A stretch of 64,000 nucleotides of DNA from Planctomycetaceae bacterium (GTDB lineage: Bacteria > Planctomycetota > Phycisphaerae > UBA1845 > UTPLA1). Below the pieces are notes generated by a model that saw only the letters and a list, made by a program, of their open reading frames with translations, ran no database searches and was not told where the DNA came from. The stretch is taken from NCBI GenBank assembly GCA_011525745.1, contig WYBU01000066.1:1-64000 (forward strand). The letters are read 5' to 3'. This document shows positions 9,288 to 18,300 of this stretch, piece by piece (position 1 is the stretch's first letter; the number at the start of each line of letters is the position of its first letter). Made by a program: the position numbers and the translations under genes.

Positions 9288-10100
9288 TCAGTCCGCGTGT
9301 GAATTGTTGAGGATGCGCCCGATGTCACTCTTCCAGCGGTCGTTCAGCAGCCTGCGCAGGTCGCGCGCCTTTTCGAACACTTCGAGCAAAAACACGCCGT
9401 CGTAACGCACCTCGTGAATCGCGTCGCGCAGCTCGTCCCAGGGCAGCGTGCCGCGATAGGGCAGCATGTGATTGTCGATCTTTCCGTCGTTGTCGTGCAC
9501 GTGCGTGTAGCGCAGGTTGTCGCCCGCGAGACGCACGGCGTTGCCGATGCCGCAGGTCATGTGCGCGTGGCCGGTGTCGAGGAGAAACACGATTCGCGAC
9601 GCGGCCGCCGCCGCGATCTCGCGCACGAGCCGCTCGACGTCGTAGCCGACGGGGTGATACGGGGGCATGTTCTCGAAGGCAAACGTCACGCCCACCTGAT
9701 CGCCGAAGCGGCCCAGCTCGTCGAACGAGCGGCGCAACTGGGCGTACTTGGCTTCGAGCGAGCCGACCGCGGCGCGGGCGGGGCAGGGATGCACCACGAC
9801 GAGATCGCCGCCCAGTTCGCGGCAGAAATCGGCCTCGCGCTTGTAGGTGTCAACGGTTTGACGGCGGAACGCCTCGTCTTCGCTGGAGGGGTCGAGATCG
9901 TCGCCGAAAACGCCGTGGATCGAGTCGATCGTCAGCGGCTCATCGGGCATCATGGCCAGGATGTCGCGCGAGGTGATGTGGCGGAGGCGATTGCGATAAA
10001 CTTGGACGATGGTGCAGCCGGCCTGCGCGTACAGGCCCAGAACTTCCGGCGGGTGGAAGTCTTCGAAGCCGAACGCGCCCGTTGTGCCCAGCGTCATCAT
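9288..10100 (-). CDS. Xylose-isomerase-like TIM-barrel sugar isomerase/epimerase
   Basis: A 270-residue AP-endonuclease-2/xylose-isomerase-like barrel. Typical metal-site motifs are visible: HGVFG near the N-terminus, FENMPPYH, LDTGHAHM and the Asp/His-rich HVHDNDGKIDNH. These fit a divalent-metal sugar phosphate isomerase or epimerase acting in the cytoplasm; the substrate is unknown. The start is uncertain: consecutive ATGs at 10100 and 10097 have no good ribosome site, and a GTG at 10139 is possible. It is the last gene of the mcsA-mcsB run, about 65 nt after the mcsB stop. Confidence 0.85.
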   Translation of the reverse strand: MMTLGTTGAFGFEDFHPPEVLGLYAQAGCTIVQVYRNRLRHITSRDILAMMPDEPLTIDSIHGVFGDDLDPSSEDEAFRRQTVDTYKREADFCRELGGDLVVVHPCPARAAVGSLEAKYAQLRRSFDELGRFGDQVGVTFAFENMPPYHPVGYDVERLVREIAAAAASRIVFLLDTGHAHMTCGIGNAVRLAGDNLRYTHVHDNDGKIDNHMLPYRGTLPWDELRDAIHEVRYDGVFLLEVFEKARDLRRLLNDRWKSDIGRILNNSHAD

Positions 10101-10164
10101 CGCACGACCCCGCGTGTGCCAGAATGCGGAACCCAACACCGGCCGTCAAGATGCGCTGGCAGAC

Positions 10165-11217
10165 TCAGTTTTGGCTCAATCGGCGACGGATGTACTCGGC
10201 GCGGACGACGCTACGCTGCTCGCCGTTGAGCCGCTCCCCCTGGATTCTCTGCAGGTGGGCGGGCTGAGTCAATAGGAACAATTCGTTGACCGTCTGAAGG
10301 CTGATCTCGGAGATGCGGCCCAGGTTCACCCCCATGCGCACGTGGGACAGGTGCGTGAGCGTCTCTTCGCTGCTCATGGTGCGGGCCGACTGAAGCGTAC
10401 CGAGCGATCGCCACACCTTGTCATCGAGCGCCAGCGTGCGCTCCTTGAGAAGCGTCTGCCGGGCCTTGCGCTCGTACTCGATGATTCGCGGGATGACCTG
10501 GTGGCGGAATTCGTGAACGATTTCTTCTTCGGATTTGCCCAACGTCGTCTGATTGCTGACCTGAAAAAAGTCCCCCAGGTACTCGGTGCCTTCGCCGAAC
10601 AGCCCGCGGATGGCCAGCCGCAGCTCGCGGGCGGCGCGGAAGACCCGCTCGATCTCGCCCGTCAGCTTCAGTCCCGGCAGGTGCAGCATGACCGAGACGC
10701 GGATGCCCGTGCCGACGTTGGTCGGACAGGCGGTCAGATAGCCGTAGCGCTCGTGGAAGGCGTAGTTGATCTCGGATTCGATGCGGTCGTCGATGCCGTC
10801 GATTTCGGTCCAGATGGTCTCAAGCTCCAGGCCGCTGCGCATCACCTGCATCCGCAGATGGTCTTCTTCGTTGATCATCACGGCCACCGTCTCGCACGGT
10901 GACACGGCGACGCCGCGACGGCCGGCGCCGGTGGCGTGCTGGCGGCTGATAAGGTGCCGCTCGACGAGAAGCTGCCGGTCGAGTTCGTCGAGGTCGTCCA
11001 GCTCGACGTACTGCCAGGCGCGGTCGGAGGCGTTGCGCAGCGCGGACTGAAGCGTCTCGACGACGCTGCGGCGCTGCTCGGGGTCCATGCGGTTGACGAA
11101 TGGAAAGTCGGCCAGATTGCGGGCCAGGCGGATGCGCGAACTGATGACAATATCGTTCATCGCCCCCGTGCCGCGGAGCCACTCGCCAGCGCCGCGCGCT
11201 AGTTCTTCGAGGTTCAC
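10165..11217 (-). CDS. mcsB: Protein arginine kinase McsB
   Basis: A 350-residue ATP:guanido phosphotransferase-fold kinase. McsB phosphorylates arginines on proteins and in Firmicutes marks them for ClpCP and controls CtsR. Visible motifs are SSRIRLARN (26-34), the MINEEDH loop (114-120) with the catalytic acidic residues, and CPTNVGTGIRVSV with active-site Cys164. Length matches the family. Translation begins at GTG, which overlaps the mcsA stop (GTGA), so the two are coupled as in Bacillus. No ctsR or clpC lies in this window, so the substrates here cannot be inferred. Confidence 0.95.
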   Translation of the reverse strand: MNLEELARGAGEWLRGTGAMNDIVISSRIRLARNLADFPFVNRMDPEQRRSVVETLQSALRNASDRAWQYVELDDLDELDRQLLVERHLISRQHATGAGRRGVAVSPCETVAVMINEEDHLRMQVMRSGLELETIWTEIDGIDDRIESEINYAFHERYGYLTACPTNVGTGIRVSVMLHLPGLKLTGEIERVFRAARELRLAIRGLFGEGTEYLGDFFQVSNQTTLGKSEEEIVHEFRHQVIPRIIEYERKARQTLLKERTLALDDKVWRSLGTLQSARTMSSEETLTHLSHVRMGVNLGRISEISLQTVNELFLLTQPAHLQRIQGERLNGEQRSVVRAEYIRRRLSQN

Positions 11218-11720
11218 GCGGCCCCCAGCCCCTTGAGGCTGTCACGGACGCGAGCGGCGCGCTCGAAATCCTCGGTTTCGACTGCGTGTTCCAACTCGCG
11301 CCGCAGCCGCGCCACCTCGCGCGCGCGAGTCATACCGTCATCGGACCGGCCGCGCCGCGGCGACTTGCCCGTATGCCGCGTGCCGCCGTCGTGCGCCCGT
11401 TCCAGCAGCCGCAGCAGCGCTTTCTCGAAGGCGTCGTAATCGTGGGGGCAGCCCAGCAGGCCGGAGTTACGGAATTCGGCGAACGTCATGCCGCACTTGG
11501 GGCAGGACATCTGGGCGAGTTGCTGCACGTTGGCGTGCTGGAGGACGAACGTGGTAAGCAGTTCGTTGAGCGGGACATGCTGGTGGACCTGTATCTTGAT
11601 GCCCTCTTCGGCGGCGCACTCGTCGCACAAGTGGCGCTCGCGCTTCTCGGCGCCGTCGATGTCGGTCAGATGCACCGTCGCCTGCGCCTTCTTGCAGCGT
11701 TGGCAGTGAAGGGGATTCAT
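11214..11720 (-). CDS. mcsA: McsA-like UVR-domain zinc protein, activator of McsB
   Basis: A 168-residue protein. N-terminal CxxC pairs (Cys6/9 and Cys32/35), further Cys residues in SCPKCGMTF and LGCPHDY, and a C-terminal UVR motif (VARLRRELEHAVETEDFERA) together define McsA, the zinc-binding partner and activator of the arginine kinase. The start at 11720 puts the first CxxC at residue 6, as in the family; an ATG at 11753 would add 11 residues without a ribosome site. It lies immediately upstream of mcsB with a GTGA overlap. Confidence 0.92.
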   Translation of the reverse strand: MNPLHCQRCKKAQATVHLTDIDGAEKRERHLCDECAAEEGIKIQVHQHVPLNELLTTFVLQHANVQQLAQMSCPKCGMTFAEFRNSGLLGCPHDYDAFEKALLRLLERAHDGGTRHTGKSPRRGRSDDGMTRAREVARLRRELEHAVETEDFERAARVRDSLKGLGAA

Positions 11721-11781
11721 CAAGCGCCCAACCCAGGGAAAAACGGCGGTCATTCAATCGTAGTAAGCACCGATATCATCG

Positions 11782-12159
11782 TCAACATTCGCCGATGACC
11801 GCAGCGGCGCAGCCCGGCGCTTCCCAGACGCGCACGCGCGATACGCGCACGCCCGCCGGCAGGCCGGCGCTCATCGCCTCGTAAATGTGGGAAGCGACTA
11901 TCTCCGCCGAGGGATTGCGGTCGCGGAACTCCGGCAGATCGTTCAGGAAGCGGTCATGCAGTTGCTGCAACGTCTCATTCAGCCGTCGTCGCACAACGGT
12001 AAAATCGGCCAGGACCCCGATCGAGTCCAGCCTGGGGCCGGCCAGATAGACCTCCACCTTCCAGTTGTGACCGTGCAGCGGCTCGTTGCGGCCGTCATAG
12101 AGGCGCAATTGGTGCGCGGCCGCGAATTCGCCCTCGACAAGAATTTCGTAAGAGAGCAT
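11782..12159 (-). CDS. 6-pyruvoyl-tetrahydropterin synthase/QueD family protein (PTPS-III-like)
   Basis: A 125-residue tunnelling-fold enzyme of the COG0720 family, which acts on dihydroneopterin triphosphate. The zinc ligands are clear: His16 in AAAHQL, and His29 and His31 in LHGHNW. WEAPG near the C-terminus supplies the pterin-binding Glu. The catalytic Cys that normally lies four residues before HGH is absent: the sequence there is RNEPLHGH, with Glu26. In PTPS-III enzymes a Glu replaces this Cys and the product is 6-hydroxymethyl-dihydropterin for folate synthesis. So it may be a FolB substitute rather than QueD. A TATGAT lies 10 nt upstream of the ATG. No other queuosine or folate gene is nearby. 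Confidence 0.87.
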   Translation of the reverse strand: MLSYEILVEGEFAAAHQLRLYDGRNEPLHGHNWKVEVYLAGPRLDSIGVLADFTVVRRRLNETLQQLHDRFLNDLPEFRDRNPSAEIVASHIYEAMSAGLPAGVRVSRVRVWEAPGCAAAVIGEC

Positions 12160-12288
12160 GGCTGCGGTTAATCATAGCGGCTTCGGCAAGCATAGCGCTG
12201 GATGATCGAAAGCCGGCCCCGCGGGCCGGTCCCCCCGCTGGCGCGGGGGCTTCTGATCCGGCCCTGATATCGAACCAGCGTCGCCGTG
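12160..12288. other. Paired GC-rich hairpins between queD-like and cyclophilin genes
   Basis: Two adjacent palindromes, CCGGCCC-cgc-GGGCCGG (12213-12229) and CCCCGC-tg-GCGCGGGG (about 12233-12249), fill most of this 129-nt gap. The second resembles the small hairpin nested inside some family-1 arms. They could terminate or attenuate the transcript leaving the cyclophilin gene, but there is no T-run. Confidence 0.4.
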
Positions 12289-12984
12289 CTAATCCGCCGC
12301 GCGACGGGCGATGCGAATGACGACCGGCTCGATCAGCATTCCGGGTTCGCCGTTGGCCGCGTCACGGGTGGTGGCGCACCGGGCGAGGGCGTCGACGACG
12401 TCCATCCCTGCGATCACCCGGCCGAAGACGGTGTAACCCGCGCCATCGGGCTGGCGCAGATCGAGATGCGCGTTGTCCATGGTGTTGATGAAGAACTCAG
12501 CCGAGGCCGAGTCGATGCACGCCTGAAGCGCCCGACGCTGCATCGTCCGCGGATCGCCGATGCGGCGGCACATGGCGATCGTGCCGCGCTCGTGTCGCAG
12601 TCCGTTGCTCCACTCGTTGCGAACGGTGGGGGCCGCGAGTCGCGGGGCGTCCGCCGCGCGCCGGCCGCCGGCAACGAAGCGCTTCGGCAGCGATTGATAA
12701 AACAGTGAGCCGTCATAGTAGCCGCGCTCCACAAGGTCCAGGACGTGGCGCGCCGTCAGCGGGGCGCGGACCGGGTCCAGTTCGATGACGATGCGGCCGG
12801 CGGTCGTATCGAACTCGATGCGCGGCCCGGCCGACCCGGGCTGTGCGGACGCGAGCGGTCGTTCGCCCGATGATGCGTCGCACCCGCCCGCGAGCAACGC
12901 CGCCGACAGCATGACGACGACGACGGACTTGGCGGTCCACGTCGCGTTGCCGGATTCGCGATGACCGGATTGCGTACGAATCAT
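12289..12984 (-). CDS. Lipoprotein cyclophilin-type peptidyl-prolyl isomerase
   Basis: A 231-residue protein. A lipoprotein signal ends in LLAGGC (Cys35), so it is membrane-anchored outside the cytoplasm. The cyclophilin core follows: IEFDTTAGRIVIELDPVRAP, RHVLDLVERGYYDGSLFYQ, RGTIAM, SAEFFINTMDNAHLD and VFGRVIAGMDVVD. The active-site Arg normally in the FHR motif is not in the usual position (FYQSLPKRF), so activity may be reduced. It lies 74 nt downstream of the gamma-glutamyltransferase gene on the same strand. Confidence 0.9.
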   Translation of the reverse strand: MIRTQSGHRESGNATWTAKSVVVVMLSAALLAGGCDASSGERPLASAQPGSAGPRIEFDTTAGRIVIELDPVRAPLTARHVLDLVERGYYDGSLFYQSLPKRFVAGGRRAADAPRLAAPTVRNEWSNGLRHERGTIAMCRRIGDPRTMQRRALQACIDSASAEFFINTMDNAHLDLRQPDGAGYTVFGRVIAGMDVVDALARCATTRDAANGEPGMLIEPVVIRIARRAAD

Positions 12985-13058
12985 CCAATATTGCCTTCGC
13001 CGCAGCGGGCAGCAACTCCCGCAAGCGCCTTGGTCGATTGCCTACGACCGATGCCGGC

Positions 13059-14888
13059 TCAATACCCCGCCGCCTGGCCGTCCTTGCGCGATTCCGACGC
13101 CCCGACATAGACATCGTTGATCGCATCGTACCGAATCGCCTGATACCCGCCGAAGACGCCGATCATCGGCTTCAGCCGATGACCCATCTTGGCCAGTTCG
13201 CGCTGCGCTTCGGCGGGCACGCCCGATTCGAGTGCGACAACGCCGCCGTCGGCCATCGTTTCGCCAGTCGGTTCTGATGAACCCTCGTGATACCAGCGCG
13301 CGGCGTCGCCGGCCTCCTGAAGCGACATGCCGAAATCGATCAGATTGCAGAGCACCTGCACGTGTCCCTGCGGTTGCATCCCGCCGCCCATCACGCCGAA
13401 GCTCAGCCACGGCTTGCCCTCATGAGTCACAAACGCGGGAATGATCGTGTGAAACGGCCGCTTGTGAGGCGCATAGACGTTGGCGTGGCCGCGCTTCAGC
13501 GTGAACAGCGTACCGCGGTTTTGAAGGCAGAATCCTAGCCCGTCCGGACACAGCCCGCTGCCGAAGCCGCCATAGTTGCTCTGAATGAGCGAGACCATGT
13601 TGCGGTCCTTGTCGGCGACCGTCAGATAGATGGTGTCGCCCGAATCGAGCCGGGGATTGCCTGCATCCAGCCTGCGCGAAGCGCGGGCCGGGTTCAGCAG
13701 GCGGCGGCGCTCGGCGGCGTAACGCTTCGCGATCAGCTCGGTCACGGGCACGTCGGCCGCGGCGGGATCGGCATAAAAGCGGGCGCGGTCCTCGAACGCC
13801 AGCTTCTTGGCTTCAATCGAATGGTGCAGATAGGGGGCGCTGTTGTGGCCCATCGTGCGCAGGTCGAAGGCTTCAAGGATGTTGAGCATTTGCAGCGCCG
13901 CGATTCCCTGCGTATTGGGCGGCAGCTCCCAGACGTCGTAGCCGCGATAGCGCGACGAGACCGGATCGACCCACGTCGATGAGTGCTCTTCCAGATCGCG
14001 CCTGCGCAGAAAGCAGCCGGCGCGGCGAGAAAACGAGTCGATCACGTCGGCCAGTTCGCCCTTGTAGAAAGCGTCGCGGCCTTTTTCGGCGAGAATCTCG
14101 TACGTTCGCGCCAGCCCCGGGTTGCGGAAGATCTCTCCGCGCTTCGGCGGCCGGCCGTCGGGGGCATACGTGGAGAGGAAGTTGGGGCCGTCCTTGAGGC
14201 GCTCGCAGCCGATCGCCCAGTAGTAGGCGATCAGATCGGTAAGCGGGAAGCCCTCGCGGGCGTAGCGCGTCGCCGGCGCCAGCACGTCCTTCATCGGCAG
14301 CCGGCCGAAGCGCCGGTGCAGCTCGAACCACCCATCGACGCAGCCGGGAACGCTGATCGAAAGCGGGCCGGTGTAAGGGATGGCGTTCAGCTTGTGCTGC
14401 TCGAAGTGTTCGAGGGTCAGTTCATGGGGCGAACGGCCGCTGGCGTTAAGGCCGTAGAGCTTCTGCGATTCAGCGTGCCAGACGATCGCGAACAGGTCGC
14501 CGCCGATTCCGCAGCCGGTAGGTTCCATCAGCCCCAGCGCGGCGTTGGCGGCGATGGCAGCGTCGATGGCGTTACCGCCCTGCTTGAGAACTTCGAGGGC
14601 GATCTGCGTGGCGAGCGGATGACTGGTAGCGGCCATGCCGTTTCGCGCGATGACCTCGGAGCGCGTGGCGAACATGCGTCCGGTGACGCGGTCGGGTCCC
14701 TGGGCGAAGGCGGCGGGCAGGCTGGTGGCGAGGAGCGCGATGGCGAGGGCCGGGAGTGAATGATAAAGGCTGCGCCTGGGGGGGCATTGGTGAGTGAACA
14801 AGTTACGACGGCACGACGGCACGGAGGCGCGAAGGTGAGCAACGGGACAAGTCGCGGTGGATTCAGTCCATGTCGATTCGGCGTTCAT
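13059..14888 (-). CDS. ggt: Gamma-glutamyltransferase (autoprocessed Ntn hydrolase)
   Basis: A 609-residue exported enzyme that transfers or hydrolyses gamma-glutamyl groups, for example of glutathione. The N-terminal region carries a hydrophobic signal (PALAIALLATSLPAAFA, about 47-62). MAATSHPLAT, GGNAIDAAIAA and EPTGCGIGGD are typical of the large subunit. Autocleavage is expected before Thr419 in SGDTIYLTVAD, giving a 191-residue small subunit with GFGSG and MGGGMQPQGH. AGGAG lies 7 nt before the ATG, supporting this start despite an unusually long N-terminus of about 45 residues before the signal. Confidence 0.93.
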   Translation of the reverse strand: MNAESTWTESTATCPVAHLRASVPSCRRNLFTHQCPPRRSLYHSLPALAIALLATSLPAAFAQGPDRVTGRMFATRSEVIARNGMAATSHPLATQIALEVLKQGGNAIDAAIAANAALGLMEPTGCGIGGDLFAIVWHAESQKLYGLNASGRSPHELTLEHFEQHKLNAIPYTGPLSISVPGCVDGWFELHRRFGRLPMKDVLAPATRYAREGFPLTDLIAYYWAIGCERLKDGPNFLSTYAPDGRPPKRGEIFRNPGLARTYEILAEKGRDAFYKGELADVIDSFSRRAGCFLRRRDLEEHSSTWVDPVSSRYRGYDVWELPPNTQGIAALQMLNILEAFDLRTMGHNSAPYLHHSIEAKKLAFEDRARFYADPAAADVPVTELIAKRYAAERRRLLNPARASRRLDAGNPRLDSGDTIYLTVADKDRNMVSLIQSNYGGFGSGLCPDGLGFCLQNRGTLFTLKRGHANVYAPHKRPFHTIIPAFVTHEGKPWLSFGVMGGGMQPQGHVQVLCNLIDFGMSLQEAGDAARWYHEGSSEPTGETMADGGVVALESGVPAEAQRELAKMGHRLKPMIGVFGGYQAIRYDAINDVYVGASESRKDGQAAGY

Positions 14889-15328
14889 GAATGTGCTCCT
14901 GCTGTGCGGCGGGAGTTTGCGTGCGTCGATGCAGTTGGGTCATCGGATGCGATTCCGGCGCGCTCAGATTAGTGGCTGATCACGGCTGACGCACGTACGC
15001 CTCAACGACAAATGACGAGCATTGCTGGGAATCGCGTTGCTGACGATGCGACCCGATGCCGGAGCGTGGTGACATGCGTCATTTGCGCAAATCAACAGAC
15101 AAATTAATCTGTTACATAAATCAAGTTATGACAAAATGTTGTGACACAGCTCCCGAGCCATTGAGGTAATTCTGTTTACCAGAGATCATCAGGTCTGTTA
15201 TAATGTTAACGCTCCCAGCGACCGCTGTCGCTTACCAGGCGGTCGATCTGATGGCTTACTTCCTATGCACGCCGCGGGTGCTCAGTCAGATCAGCCTAAT
15301 CAATGAACACTCTTCTTGGAGGTGTCGA
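14889..15328. other. Divergent intergenic region with AT-rich island
   Basis: This 440-nt spacer separates ggt and the gingipain-like gene. Positions 15080-15210 are strikingly AT-rich for this genome (for example AATTAATCTGTTACATAAAT) and end in a good promoter. The remainder shows no dyad repeats and no gene. Confidence 0.6.
15175..15204 (+). promoter_or_regulatory. Promoter for the C25 protease gene
   Basis: TTTACC (15175-15180) and a perfect TATAAT (15199-15204) are separated by 18 nt, downstream of an AT-rich tract that could serve as an UP element or regulator site. The predicted leader is about 115 nt and carries TTGGAGGTG before the start codon. Confidence 0.65.
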
Positions 15329-18300
15329 ATGTCGCCCTCGCCGATGCTCAAGCTCTCGCTTTGGATCGCGGTCCTGATCTTTCTGTTCGTGACCGCCGTG
15401 GCCGCCGCGCAAGACGTTTGGCTGCGCGTCATGCCGGACGATGGCGTCGCGCGCCAGCCCGTCGAGCGGGCCGCCCCGCCGGAGGTCGCCGTGATGCGCG
15501 CGGACGATTCCGGCATACGCCTGCGCGTCGAGACGATCGGTCTGACGGTGTCGCCGCGCCCGCGCGACGAAGGGGCGTTCGTACAGGTAAGTTGGCCGGG
15601 CGCGGCGACGGCGGGCGAGATCGGCGCGCCGGCGATTCCGGTGGTGCGCCGGCTGTTCCTGGCGCCGCCGGGAGTCGAAGTCACCGCGAGCGCCCTGTGC
15701 GGGACGCCGATCGTCATCGACGAAGCAACGGCGGGCGGATCGCTGCTGCTGATGCCCGTGCAGCCGCCGATCGAGAAGGTGCCCGGCGCGCTGGAGCAGG
15801 CGAAATTCCATTACGACGCCGCAGCCTACGCGCTGGATGCCGATCTGCCGGCGACGCGCGTGGCGGTCAGCGAGGTCGGCCTGTCGCGCGGGCAGCGGTT
15901 GTTGTTGCTGGAAGTCCGGCCGATCGCCTACAACGCCGCCGCGCATCGCATCACGCTGTGGCCGAAGATGGAAGTCGACGTGCGATTCAACGGCCGTGCG
16001 GGACCGGCGGCCGGGCATGCGCCGATGGCGGGCATTGATCGAGCGGTCTTGAATCCGCCGAACGGGTTCGCGCCGCGGACGGGCACGGGGAACTATCTGA
16101 TTATCACCGTGCCGGCGTATGCCTCCGGGCTGGGGACGTTCGTGTCGGCCAAGCAGGCTCAGGGTTACACGGTGTCGACGTGGACGGCGCCGGCGGGCAG
16201 CACGAATTCGCAGATTAAGACCTACATCCAGGGGCTGTGGGGCGGGGCGAACGCGCCGGATTACATCCTGCTCGTGGGGGACACGGACACGATCCCGCAC
16301 TGGATCGGCGGCGGCGCGGGCAATCCGCCGACGGATCTGCCCTACACCTGCATGGATGGCGCGGCGGACTGGATGCCGGACATCGCCATCGGTCGCTTTC
16401 CGGTGCGGTCGACGACGCAATTGAGCAACGTCATCGCCAAGGTGCTGAACTTTGAAGACGGGCCGGTGGCCGATCCGGGCTACTGGCTGCGGGCGGTGTT
16501 CATGGCATCGGAGGACAACTATCCGGTTTCGGAAGGGACGCACAACTACTGCATCAATACTTACATGATTCCGAACAACATCGTCTCGGACCGGCTGTAT
16601 TGCCACACCTACGGCGCGACGACGCAGCAGGTTCGCGACGCCTTCAACGCCGGGCGACTGTACGGCATCTACAGCGGTCACGGCAGCGAGTACTCCTGGG
16701 CCGACGGCCCGCCGTTTTCGCAGGCCGACGTAAACGGTCTGACGAACGCGAACATGTACTCATGGGTGTGCAGCTTCGCCTGCGTGACGGGCAGCTATCA
16801 CCTGACGGAGTGTTTCGCCGAGACGTGGATTCTCGCACCGAACAAGGGCGCGGCGGCGATCTGGGCGTCGTCGGTCAACAGTTACTGGACGGAGGACGAC
16901 GTGTTGCAGCGCATCCTCTTCTCGGTGCTGTTCGACGACTACATCCGCGAGACCGGTCCCGCGTTCAATCAGTCGCGCGTGCGGTATCTGGCGCAGATGG
17001 GCAGCGGCTCGACCACGCGGCGCTACTTCGAGATGTATAACCTGATGGGCGAGCCGGCGACCTATGTGCACGACGCGAACGCCGGCATCTCCGTTACGCC
17101 TAACGAAGGCCTGGATTCCGAAGGTCCGATCGGCGGGCCGTTCTTCCCATCGATCCGCACCTATCGCGTGACCAACGCCGGCGGGCAACCGGTCGTTTAT
17201 GAGGTCGCGCACGATCCGGCGGCAACCTGGCTGAGCGTGACCGGCCCGACATCGGGAACGCTGCCGCCGTTCGGCTTCGTCGACATTGTGGTCGAGTTCG
17301 GCCCTGAAGCCGCGGCGCTGCCGGGCGGCACGTATCAAGACGTCGTGGCGTTCACCAACATCAGCAATCACGTCGGAGACACGACGCGGCCGGTGCGACT
17401 GGATGTCGGTCGCACGGTGGTGTCGTGGAGCGAGCCGGCCGCGCCGATCGTGGACAACCAGACCACGCAGCGCACCGTTTATGTCGATGCCGACTTGTGC
17501 CTCGCCGATCTCGACGTGTCCGTCGCCATCACGCATCCGCGCATCGGCGATCTGCTGGTGCAGTTGCGTTCGCCGAGCGGCACGCTGGTGACGCTGCACA
17601 ATCGCAGCGGCGGCACGACGGCCAATTTGTTCAAGCTGTACGACGATGATACCGTCGCGCCCGACGGGCCGGGCATGTTGGCCGACTTCGACGGACGCAA
17701 CGCCATGGGAACGTGGACGCTGCTGGTCAGCGATCAGGTCAACGGCGGACAGGGCACGCTCAACGGCTGGTCGCTGCGGCTGCTGCCGGCGGCGGAGGCG
17801 GACTGCCCGCCGGTAGCGACGAATGTGTCGGTCACGACGGCGCACAACACGCCGGTGTGCGTGACGATGGCGGCGGCGGTCGATCCGGGGGACAACCCCT
17901 GGTGCGTCATCGAGTCGCTGCCGGCGCACGGCACGCTGAGCGACGCTCAGGGCAATCCGATCACGAGCGTTCCGTGTGCGATGCCGCCGCTGGAGCACGA
18001 CGTGTTCTACACGCCGGCGGCGTGGTACGGCGGGAACGATTCGTTCAGCTACAGCATGTGCAATGACTGCGGCGGATCGAACACGGCCGTGGTGCGCGTG
18101 CTGGTCGGCGAGCGGCAGTTGATCCGCGTGTTCGATCTAGAGACGAACCCGGGTTGGGTCACGCAAGGTCAATGGGCGTTCGGCGTACCGACCGGCGGCG
18201 GATCGGGCAATGGCGATCCGACCGCGGGTTACACCGGCGACAACGTTTATGGCTACAACCTGGCCGGCGACTATGCCAACAACCTCGGCGCGCAATACCT

